From Tabrizicola sp. TH137 (GTDB lineage: Bacteria; Pseudomonadota; Alphaproteobacteria; Rhodobacterales; Rhodobacteraceae): a stretch of 64,000 nt of DNA. The DNA is taken from assembly GCF_002855575.1 (NCBI RefSeq), contig NZ_PKRQ01000002.1, positions 62,001-126,000 of the forward strand, read 5' to 3'. The notes beneath the pieces are model-generated. The model had not been told where the DNA came from, searched no databases, and saw only the letters and a list, made by a program, of their open reading frames with translations. The first letter of the stretch is position 1; every line of letters begins with the position of its first letter. Shown here one piece after another: positions 25,673 to 33,080 of this stretch. The translations under genes and the position numbers were made by a program.

Positions 25673-27310
25673 ATGACCCAGATTTCGCTCGGCCCCTCGG
25701 GCCATGAAGACTGCTTTACCCGCGACAATCTTCCTGCCGCGGAGACATGGCCTGACCTGCGACTTGATGGTTTCGACTATCCCGAATGGCTGAACGCTGC
25801 GGTGGAACTGACCGACCGCATGGTCGATCGCGGCTTCGCCGATCATGTCGCGCTGATCGGAAATGGCCGAACCCGCACCTACAAGGAACTGACCGACTGG
25901 TCGAACCGCATCGCCCATGCGCTCGTCGCGGATTACGGGGTCCGGCCGGGAAACCGCGTTCTGATCCGTTCGGCCAACAATCCGGCGATGGTGGCCTGTT
26001 GGCTGGCTGCCACGAAGGCCGGGGCAGTGGTGGTAAACACCATGCCGATGCTGCGGGCGGGGGAACTGACGGCGATCGTTGACAAGGCGCAGATCACCCA
26101 TGCGCTCTGCGACACCCGCCTGATGGAAGAGCTGGTCACCTGCCAGAAATCCTCGGGCGTGCTGCATACGGTCATCGGGTTCGACGGGACGGCCAACCAT
26201 GATGCAGAGCTTGACCGCATCGCCCTGAAGAAGCCTGTTCGCTTCACCCCGCCGCCGACGGGCCGCGATGATGTTGCGCTTCTGGGGTTCACTTCGGGAA
26301 CCACGGGGGAACCCAAGGCCACGATGCATTTCCACCGCGACCTTCTCATCATCGCGGATGGCTATGCGAAGGAGGTGCTTTCCGTCACCCCCGAGGATGT
26401 CTTTGTCGGCTCGCCGCCGCTGGCCTTTACCTTCGGGCTTGGTGGCCTTGCCATCTTCCCGCTGCGCTTTGGCGCGGCTGCGGCACTTCTCGAACAGGCC
26501 AGCCCGCCCAACATGGTGCAGATCATTCAGGAGCATCGGGCTACAGTCTGTTTCACCGCTCCGACCGCCTATCGCGTGATGCTCAAGGCGATGGACGAAG
26601 GGGCGGATCTGTCGTCCCTAAGGGCCGCCGTCAGCGCGGGCGAGACCCTGCCCGCGCCCGTCTATGAAGAGTGGATGGCCAGGACTGGCAAGCCGATGCT
26701 TGACGGCATCGGCGCGACCGAGATGCTGCATATCTTCATCACCAATCGTTTCGATGACCATCGTCCCGGCTGCACCGGACGGCCGGTGACAGGATACGAG
26801 GCGCGGATCGTGGGGCCGGATATGGCGGAACTGCCTCGGGGAGAGATCGGACGGCTGGCGGTGCGCGGCCCGACCGGATGCCGCTACATGGCCGATGCAC
26901 GACAGAAGGCCTATGTCCGCGACGGCTGGAACCTGACGGGAGACAGTTTCTGGCAGGATGAGGACGGGCGCTTCCACTTCGCTGCACGATCCGACGACAT
27001 GATCATTTCTGCCGGTTACAACATCGCGGGACCAGAGGTGGAAGCGGCGCTGCTGTCCCATCCCGCCGTGCTGGAATGCGCGGTGGTGGGGGCAGCGGAT
27101 GAAGAGCGTGGCCAGATCGTGGAGGCGCATGTCGTTCTGGCCTCCGGGCAGACCGGCGACGCGCTGCTGGTCAAGACCTTGCAAGACCATGTGAAATCCG
27201 TGATCGCCCCGTACAAGTATCCCCGCCGCGTCATCTTCGTGGAGGCCTTGCCGAAGACGCAGACGGGAAAGATCCAGAGGTTCCGGCTCCGCACTGATCG
27301 GACAGGCTGA
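25673..27310 (+). CDS. Aryl-CoA ligase, benzoate/2-aminobenzoate-CoA ligase-like
   Basis: 545 aa ATP-dependent acyl-CoA synthetase (ANL superfamily). P-loop A3 motif LGFTSGTTGEPKATMHF; A5 region DGIGATEMLHIF; A7 TGDSF; A8 ARSDDMIISAGYNI; C-terminal Lys in PKTQTGKIQRF. The N-terminal CFTRDNLPAAETWPDLRLDG and GFDYPEWLNAAVELTDRMV resemble proteins annotated as 2-aminobenzoate-CoA ligases. It forms an aryl-CoA thioester with AMP release. It may feed the GntR/RuBisCO-like region or belong to an aromatic acid route; no ring hydroxylase for it is visible here. Confidence 0.82.
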   Translation: MTQISLGPSGHEDCFTRDNLPAAETWPDLRLDGFDYPEWLNAAVELTDRMVDRGFADHVALIGNGRTRTYKELTDWSNRIAHALVADYGVRPGNRVLIRSANNPAMVACWLAATKAGAVVVNTMPMLRAGELTAIVDKAQITHALCDTRLMEELVTCQKSSGVLHTVIGFDGTANHDAELDRIALKKPVRFTPPPTGRDDVALLGFTSGTTGEPKATMHFHRDLLIIADGYAKEVLSVTPEDVFVGSPPLAFTFGLGGLAIFPLRFGAAAALLEQASPPNMVQIIQEHRATVCFTAPTAYRVMLKAMDEGADLSSLRAAVSAGETLPAPVYEEWMARTGKPMLDGIGATEMLHIFITNRFDDHRPGCTGRPVTGYEARIVGPDMAELPRGEIGRLAVRGPTGCRYMADARQKAYVRDGWNLTGDSFWQDEDGRFHFAARSDDMIISAGYNIAGPEVEAALLSHPAVLECAVVGAADEERGQIVEAHVVLASGQTGDALLVKTLQDHVKSVIAPYKYPRRVIFVEALPKTQTGKIQRFRLRTDRTG

Positions 27311-27469
27311 TCCGGCGGAACGCTGGGCGGTGCCACCCGTGGGGGGAAGCAGTGGCCGCCCGGCGCCGGGCCGCGATCCTGCCGCCCTATCCGGGCGGGG
27401 GGCGCGAGTTTCGTTGCAAGGGACGATCATGCGCTATACTTGCGTCTCACATGGGGAAGGGGACGCCTG

Positions 27470-28201
27470 ATGTCTTTTCTGCTTGGGTCCGCAGGGAAAT
27501 CCGAACGGATCGTGCGCCGGAAACTTTCCGATCAGGTTCTGGAGCGGCTGCGCGAGATGATCCGCAGCGGCGAGTTGAAACCGGGGGATGCGATGCCGTC
27601 GGAACGCGTGCTGATGGCGCGGTTCGGGGTGGGGCGGCCTGCGATACGTGAGGCGCTGCAATCGCTTCACCAGACGGGACTGGTCTCGATCACGCATGGC
27701 GAAAGGACGCGCGTCAACGCCATTGATGCGGAGACCTTCTTCCAGCAAAGCGACGACATTGCCCGGCTTCTGCTGAATGTTGCACCTGCGACTCTGCAAC
27801 ATCTGAAGGAAGTTCGCACCATGTTCGAACTGGGCGTCGTGCGGGTGGCGGCGGAACGGGCGACGGCGACGGATATCGCCGATCTGCGCGCAGCCGTGGA
27901 CCTGCAACGGTCGCGGCTCGGCGGCGATCCCTTGCCCTTCATCGAGGCCGACATGCAGTTTCACGTCCGCATCGCCGCCATCAGTGCCAATCCGATCATC
28001 ACGGCGGCATCCCAGGCGATGCTGCGCTGGCTGTTTGAATATCACACGTCGCTCCTCCATTGGTCCGGAAAGGAGGAGGTCACTCTCGGTGAGCATGCCG
28101 ATATCGTAGATCAGATCGCCGCCCATGCTCCGGATGCCGCAGTTGCCGTCATGCGGGCCCATCTCGACCGATCCCGCGAGATGTATGTTCGTGCCGACTG
28201 A
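27470..28201 (+). CDS. GntR-family (FadR subfamily) regulator, NanR-like
   Basis: 243 aa. Winged helix at residues about 12-75: RKLSDQVLERLREMI, GDAMPSERVLMARFGVGRPAIREAL and GLVSITHGERTRV. The FCD ligand domain follows: RTMFELGVVRVAAERAT, DMQFHVRIAAISANPI and HADIVDQIAAHAPDAAVAVM, with metal-coordinating Asp/His residues expected of FCD. The 159 bp before it has no gene. A FadR-type half-palindrome lies 85 bp downstream, before the RuBisCO-like gene. Confidence 0.85.
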   Translation: MSFLLGSAGKSERIVRRKLSDQVLERLREMIRSGELKPGDAMPSERVLMARFGVGRPAIREALQSLHQTGLVSITHGERTRVNAIDAETFFQQSDDIARLLLNVAPATLQHLKEVRTMFELGVVRVAAERATATDIADLRAAVDLQRSRLGGDPLPFIEADMQFHVRIAAISANPIITAASQAMLRWLFEYHTSLLHWSGKEEVTLGEHADIVDQIAAHAPDAAVAVMRAHLDRSREMYVRAD

Positions 28202-28285
28202 GTGCAGGACGCATCGCGTCGGTTGAACAGCGGTGCAAGTCCGGGGCAGGGGGCAGGGCATCCGGCTTGACCCTGACTTGTGATG

Positions 28286-28296
28286 AGGTCATACCA
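28286..28296. promoter_or_regulatory. Possible FadR/GntR operator upstream of the RuBisCO-like gene
   Basis: AGGTCATACCA differs by one base from the FadR-family operator form TGGT-N3-ACCA. It lies between the GntR gene and the RuBisCO-like gene, about 190 bp before the latter. The rest of the 285-bp gap holds no recognisable gene. Confidence 0.4.
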
Positions 28297-28486
28297 GTTG
28301 CTGATCGACGCCCTGCAACATGGCGATCCAGTCCGGTTTCCTGATCCTTGCGAAAGGGTCGTTGCGGTGCGTCTTCAGTCGGGACGCAGACACCGAAAGC
28401 ATCGGGTGGCTCTCATTGTTGCACGCGGCAGGAAGATAGCCGCCTTGCGACCAGCAATCGCCTGGCGGCTGCGGAGGGAATGGACC

Positions 28487-29734
28487 ATGTCTGCACGGTT
28501 TGAAGCCGACTACATTCTTGAGACGGCGCTGCCTTTCGAGAAGGCAGCCGCGACAATTGCTGGGGAGCAATCCTCGGGCACCTTCATGGCAGTTCCCGGC
28601 GAGACGGAGGCGTTGAAGGCCCGCTCTGCCGCCAGGGTCGAGCGGATCGCGGATCTGGGTGCCCTGGCCGGCCCGGCCCTGCCGGGGGCCGCCGCCCGGG
28701 ACAAGTCGCATCGGCGTGCCCGGATCACCATTTCGTGGCCGCTGGCGAATACCGGGCCTAGCCTGCCCAATATCCTGGCCACAGTGGCGGGCAATCTTTT
28801 CGAGTTGAACTGCGTGGCAGGGCTTCGGCTGACCGATCTGCGCCTCCCGCCGGAACTCGTGGCGGCATCGCCGCGTCCCTCCTTCGGGGTGGACGGAACC
28901 CGCAGGCTTTCGGGGGTGGAAGGGCGGCCCATGATCGGCACGATCATCAAGCCTTCCATCGGTCTTAGCCCGGAAGAAACCGCTGCCATGGTGGACATGC
29001 TCTGCACGGCCGGGATCGACTTCATCAAGGATGACGAATTGCAGGCCGATGGGGCGGTCTGCCCCTTCGAGGCGCGGGTGCGGGCCGTGATGCCCGTGAT
29101 CCGGCGCCATGCCGAGCGGACCGGGCGAAAGGTCATGTATGCCTTCAACCTGACCGGAGAGGTGGACGAGATGCGGGCGCGCCACGATCTCGTGCTGTCG
29201 GAAGGCGGCACCTGCATCATGGCCAGCGCGAATTCGATCGGGCTTACGGGGATGCTGGCGCTGCGCCGCCATGCGCAATTGCCGATCCATCTGCATCGAA
29301 ACGGCTGGGGTTATCTGTCCCGGCATCCCGCGCTGGGTTTCGACTATCCGGCCTGGTCAAAGTTGTGGCGGCTGGCCGGAGCCGATCACATGCATGTCAA
29401 CGGCCTGAACAACAAGTTCTGCGAGTCGGACGAAAGCGTCATCGCGTCGGCGCGGTCACTGCTGACGCCGATGACGTCGGAAAATCCCGCGATCACCATG
29501 CCGGTCTTTTCCTCGGGCCAGACGGCGCTTCAGGCCTTCGGCACATGGCAGGTCTTGCGGCGCGCGGACCTGATCTTTGCGGCAGGTGGCGGCATCATGG
29601 CCCATCCCGACGGGCCGGCGGCAGGGGTGCGGTCGATACAGGATGCCTGGGCCGCCGCCATGGCGGGGCTGACGCTGGAGCAGGCGGTGGGCGATAGTCC
29701 GGCCCTTGCAGCGGCGCTGCGCACCTTTGGCTGA
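28487..29734 (+). CDS. RuBisCO-like protein (form IV)
   Basis: 415 aa RuBisCO large-chain homologue; the ATG at 28487 has a GGAGGGAA box. Retained active-site equivalents: Lys155 (GTIIKPSIGL, RuBisCO K175), carbamylated-Lys position Lys181 with Asp183-Glu184 (FIKDDE), His270-Arg271 and Lys310. Changed: the second Lys of KPK is Ser157, and the SGG phosphate loop reads SSGQT. These changes rule out bona fide CO2 fixation. RuBisCO-like proteins act as enolases, isomerases or, in apiose catabolism, transcarboxylase/decarboxylases; which applies here is unknown. Confidence 0.85.
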   Translation: MSARFEADYILETALPFEKAAATIAGEQSSGTFMAVPGETEALKARSAARVERIADLGALAGPALPGAAARDKSHRRARITISWPLANTGPSLPNILATVAGNLFELNCVAGLRLTDLRLPPELVAASPRPSFGVDGTRRLSGVEGRPMIGTIIKPSIGLSPEETAAMVDMLCTAGIDFIKDDELQADGAVCPFEARVRAVMPVIRRHAERTGRKVMYAFNLTGEVDEMRARHDLVLSEGGTCIMASANSIGLTGMLALRRHAQLPIHLHRNGWGYLSRHPALGFDYPAWSKLWRLAGADHMHVNGLNNKFCESDESVIASARSLLTPMTSENPAITMPVFSSGQTALQAFGTWQVLRRADLIFAAGGGIMAHPDGPAAGVRSIQDAWAAAMAGLTLEQAVGDSPALAAALRTFG

Positions 29735-29785
29735 CGCCGGCCGGCGCTTCCGGCTGCGCCCCGGCGTCTGCGACGGCTTCGACCG

Positions 29786-31450
29786 CTAGTCCTCGGCCGA
29801 GAAGAGCAGGAAGCCCCGAAGTGTTTCCAACGCCTGGCCGTTCCTGTCGCGCAGGATGCTGTCGCGCGGGTGCCAGTCGCCACCTTCCTGCCGAAGCAGG
29901 GACCCATCCTCGCCCAGCATCAGGCCGACGATGGTGTCAGCGATGATCCGGCTGGCCGTCGGGCCGACCCTTGCACCGCGCTCGAGGGCCTTTGACTCAC
30001 ACAGCATGTATAGCCAGGCGGGCATTTCTTCCAGCATACCCAGCGCCTCGGCGGCGGCGAGGGGCGAGGGGAAATCCCCGCTGGGTGACACGTGACGCGG
30101 CAAGGCAGCGCGGAGCTGGTCGCGGTCCAGGACCGGCACGCCGCAGGCTTCGGCCAGCTTCTGGCCAAAGGGAATGCGGCGGTGGAAACCGCGCAGAAGG
30201 TTGCGAAACAGGATCGAGCCATGTTCGGCCACCGTCGCATCGCCCGCGACATTCAGCATGTCTGGCGCGAAGCTCAGGTCGATCCGCTCCGCCCCCCCAT
30301 GACCGGAGCGTCGCCCGAGGTTGCGCCCTGACGTCATCCGATCCCAGTCTATCACCCAATGGTCGGGCACCTGTCGCGCGGGGCCGTCGAGATGGCCCAT
30401 GTTCTGGGCCGAGGTGAAGCGGAACAATTCGGTCAGCGACGCCGCACGCGCAATCCGCCCACCGACGCCGAAATTCGCATTGAAGTCATAGGCCCGGCCC
30501 ACCATCGAATGGCCGAAACGGAAAGCCGCGGTGGTGAATTCCATTGGCACGGCGCGGGAAGCGCCCCCCCGAGGCTGCCATTCGGACAACGGGCGCCTCA
30601 GGACCGAGCGGGACAGAAGGCGTGGCAGGAAATCGTTCAGGATCAGCCAGTGATAATGCCAGGTCACCAACTGCCGCGCGGCGCGGAAACAGGCCGGGCC
30701 GCGCCCCAGCTTTGGTTGAAGTGCCGCGACGGCCCGGTTGTGGACGCGCAGGAAGGCGAGGTGAAGCTGCGAGAGGATCAGGTTCCCGTCATTGCGCCGG
30801 TCTGCAATCAGCGCGGCGCGTCCCCGGCGGGGCAGATCGGGTGCGCCCGTCGCATGGATGATCGTCTCCGGGTCGAGGTCGATGTCGGAAAACTCCTGCT
30901 TTGATGGCACCGCCGTCCGCGCAAGGCGGAAGCGCATCCCGTCAGCCTTGTAGAGGGCGGCAATGTCGGGATCGTCGGTATCGGGCCAGTCGCCATAGAG
31001 ACTGGCCAGCATCAGCGGGTTACCCTGTTCGTTCAGGATGCGCGCAAGGATGGTGGCGCGATCCGCGCGCCAGGTCTTGCCCAGGCCGGGCGGGTCGGCT
31101 GTTCCGATGACGCCTGCGGGCGGTATCGCCTCCGGATCTTCCACGATGCCGCCGATGGGGGCCGAAATGTCATGATTCAGGAACTGGCCGAAATAGGTGT
31201 AGGCGGCAGGCAGGCGCATGAGCAGTGCCGCAGGTGGCGTGAGGGGCAGGCGGGTTGCCTCTTCGAACTCCTTCAGGCGGGCGATGGTTCCGGCCTCGTC
31301 CGTCCCTGCAAAGCACCCTGCCATGGGATCATCGGCAAGGTCGGGAAAAAGATAGCGATACTGCGACCTCAATCTGGGCGGTCCGGCCACCGGGGGCGGC
31401 GTGAAGGATGCCGACTCGCTCAGGTCGTGCGCGCTGCGAATCAAGACCAT
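29786..31450 (-). CDS. Animal-type heme peroxidase (peroxidase-cyclooxygenase superfamily)
   Basis: 554 aa from the ATG at 31450 (an ATG at 31501 would overlap the YcaO stop). Family marks: distal His in YFGQFLNHDIS, catalytic Arg region LHLAFLRVHNRAV followed by QLVTWHYHWLILNDFLPRLL, and proximal His in TAAFRFGHSMVGR. In myeloperoxidase the residue before the distal His is an Asp that bonds covalently to heme; here it is Asn, so heme attachment should differ. No signal peptide is seen, so it is probably cytosolic. It lies 16 bp after the YcaO gene and would be co-transcribed, suggesting an oxidative tailoring or defence role. Confidence 0.85.
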   Translation of the reverse strand: MVLIRSAHDLSESASFTPPPVAGPPRLRSQYRYLFPDLADDPMAGCFAGTDEAGTIARLKEFEEATRLPLTPPAALLMRLPAAYTYFGQFLNHDISAPIGGIVEDPEAIPPAGVIGTADPPGLGKTWRADRATILARILNEQGNPLMLASLYGDWPDTDDPDIAALYKADGMRFRLARTAVPSKQEFSDIDLDPETIIHATGAPDLPRRGRAALIADRRNDGNLILSQLHLAFLRVHNRAVAALQPKLGRGPACFRAARQLVTWHYHWLILNDFLPRLLSRSVLRRPLSEWQPRGGASRAVPMEFTTAAFRFGHSMVGRAYDFNANFGVGGRIARAASLTELFRFTSAQNMGHLDGPARQVPDHWVIDWDRMTSGRNLGRRSGHGGAERIDLSFAPDMLNVAGDATVAEHGSILFRNLLRGFHRRIPFGQKLAEACGVPVLDRDQLRAALPRHVSPSGDFPSPLAAAEALGMLEEMPAWLYMLCESKALERGARVGPTASRIIADTIVGLMLGEDGSLLRQEGGDWHPRDSILRDRNGQALETLRGFLLFSAED

Positions 31451-31466
31451 CGGGATATGTCCGCTG

Positions 31467-32534
31467 TCAGAAGGGTTCGGGAAAATGCGGATGCGCCGCA
31501 TCGGGGCAGAGCCTGCGGAAACGGTCCGTCCCGATCCGACCGCCCATAGCGCAGAGGCCGGGGACCAGCACCCTGAGGCTGGGCAACGGGTCTTCGGGCA
31601 GGGTCAGGTCGAAGGTCAGAACGCGGTGACCCATGGCCCCGAGGCGTTCCAGCAGATCGCCTCCGTGCAGATGGCCCGCGGCGGCCTTTTCTCCAACCGG
31701 TTGGAATGCAGGCTGGCTGATCCGCCCCTGGGCTGCCCAAGCCACCGCCTCTGGGTCGGATTGAGCCAGAGCCTCTTCGAGGCTGACTTCGGTTTGCACC
31801 AGTTCCGTCACGGCAGCGAGGGCGGCATCCGCCAGATGGGGGCGTGATGCGGTCCCCATGGCCACACGGCCGCCATCGGCGTCACAGGATACGGCCGCCA
31901 CGACGGGAAGGCCGATATCGCTCGTCAGATCGAGGAACCGCGTGCGCCGCATCCGCTGTTCCAGCCACCATCCCAGTCGGGGATGATGGGCGTCGATGAT
32001 ATCCTGCGGCAGGGTCCCGGGTGGCAGACCGCCATGCCACCACAGGGCCACAGCGTCACGTTCGATGCATTCCCATAGCGCGAGATCCGCCGCTTCGGCG
32101 CGCGTCGGCGCGACGGCGCAGCCGGTGGAATTGGCATCGTTGACCAGCCGTTCGCCCAGGACCACCGCACAGTCCAGAAAGACGTCCTGAGCGGGCACCT
32201 GCACTTCTTCACCCGTCGCCAGATCCGTGCAGGTCACGACGGCAAGGTCAGCGATCCGGGGGCATTGCCCGAGCATGGCCCGATGCGACTGCGCGAGGCT
32301 GGCCCGCAGTTCGATCGCCTCCGCCCCCGCGGACAGCATCGCCTGTTGCAACGTCAGGCCCCGCCCGGCAGGCAGACGCGGTTTCAGCCCCGTCACCCCT
32401 TCCGCCGTGGGCCAGGCCACGGCCAGAAAGACCGGCGTGTCGGGCGTGTACATCGGCATCAGCCGGAAGTCCGTGGCAAGCGCCCGGTTGAGCAGGGTGA
32501 TCATGTCGTCATGCTTCATCATCATGGTCCGCAT
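31467..32534 (-). CDS. YcaO-domain ATP-dependent cyclodehydratase-like enzyme
   Basis: About 355 aa. All three YcaO ATP-binding motifs are readable: SxxxExxE (SAGAEAIE, residues 68-75), the NSTGCAVAP segment with EAADLALWECIERDA (135-161), and ExxQ (TELVQ, 243-247). The C-terminus HPHFPEPF resembles the proline-rich tail of azoline-forming YcaOs. YcaO enzymes phosphorylate a peptide amide to install azolines, thioamides or amidines in RiPPs. No fused or adjacent E1/ocin-ThiF or TfuA partner is visible. Start uncertain: ATGs at 32579, 32534 and 32525-32519; 32534 keeps the SARP-like repeats in the promoter. Divergent from the NHLP-like gene. Confidence 0.85.
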   Translation of the reverse strand: MRTMMMKHDDMITLLNRALATDFRLMPMYTPDTPVFLAVAWPTAEGVTGLKPRLPAGRGLTLQQAMLSAGAEAIELRASLAQSHRAMLGQCPRIADLAVVTCTDLATGEEVQVPAQDVFLDCAVVLGERLVNDANSTGCAVAPTRAEAADLALWECIERDAVALWWHGGLPPGTLPQDIIDAHHPRLGWWLEQRMRRTRFLDLTSDIGLPVVAAVSCDADGGRVAMGTASRPHLADAALAAVTELVQTEVSLEEALAQSDPEAVAWAAQGRISQPAFQPVGEKAAAGHLHGGDLLERLGAMGHRVLTFDLTLPEDPLPSLRVLVPGLCAMGGRIGTDRFRRLCPDAAHPHFPEPF

Positions 32535-32589
32535 TGGACGACTGTCCCGAAGTCCGATCAAGCCGCCATTGCGGACCATCGCAGCCGGT

Positions 32590-32608
32590 TTCACGCTGGC
32601 TTCACGCA
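32590..32608. promoter_or_regulatory. Direct repeats TTCACGC at 11-bp spacing (probable SARP operator)
   Basis: Two heptamers TTCACGC at 32590-32596 and 32601-32607 are exactly 11 bp apart, in the gap between the divergent YcaO and NHLP-like genes. SARP regulators bind heptameric direct repeats 11 or 22 bp apart near the -10 element. The same heptamer recurs upstream of the small secreted protein and the SARP gene itself. Confidence 0.7.
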
Positions 32609-32686
32609 AGCCCCGCTCTGATGGCCACAAGGGCGCAGGATGGACCCGTCGCAACGATACCCGCAACCGGACAGGAAGGATGAAGC

Positions 32687-33067
32687 ATGGTCGGTTTCTT
32701 CAATCTCAAGAGCGGCAACCTTGCCGATCAGCGCAAGACGGGCGAGGCGATCATGCGCCTCAGCCAGAGCGTCTTTCAGGATGGGCCGGAGTCGGAATGG
32801 GCCGCCTTCAGCGCAGACCCGCGCAAATGGTTGCACAAGGTCGGCTATCGCTATGACGGGCCCGGGGCGGGCGCAAATGGCCAGATTCCGGCCTCGGTGA
32901 CCATCGTCCCGGTCTATGACACGCCGACCATCATGCATGTCCGCATCCCGTGGAAGGGGTTGCTGGAAAATCCGCCTGCCGTGCAGGACGAACCCACCTA
33001 TGGCGGCGATCCGGCGAAACGGTTTCCGGTCCTGCTTGCCCGCTACTTCATGCGGCACTGCCGCTGA
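32687..33067 (+). CDS. Small protein resembling NHLP (nitrile-hydratase-like leader) RiPP precursors
   Basis: 126 aa. A helical N-terminal part ends in SADPRKWLHKVGY (residues 42-54), like the ADPxxxLxxxGY segment of nitrile hydratase alpha and NHLP leaders. Residues 76-88 read VYDTPTIMHVRIP, matching the NHLP strand DTPxxxHxxxP. A Gly/Ala-rich insert separates the two. A Gly-Gly pair at 106-107 is followed by a basic 19-residue tail (108-126) with one Cys. GGAAGGA precedes the ATG. It is divergent from YcaO/peroxidase and flanked by a SARP gene, so I propose it as the substrate peptide. A leader-like accessory protein is the alternative. Confidence 0.6.
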   Translation: MVGFFNLKSGNLADQRKTGEAIMRLSQSVFQDGPESEWAAFSADPRKWLHKVGYRYDGPGAGANGQIPASVTIVPVYDTPTIMHVRIPWKGLLENPPAVQDEPTYGGDPAKRFPVLLARYFMRHCR

Positions 33068-33080
33068 AGCTTGTGCCGCG

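Noticed and set aside
28487-29734. Functional RuBisCO
   Set aside because: The second active-site Lys of KPK is Ser, the phosphate loop is altered, and no small subunit or phosphoribulokinase is nearby.
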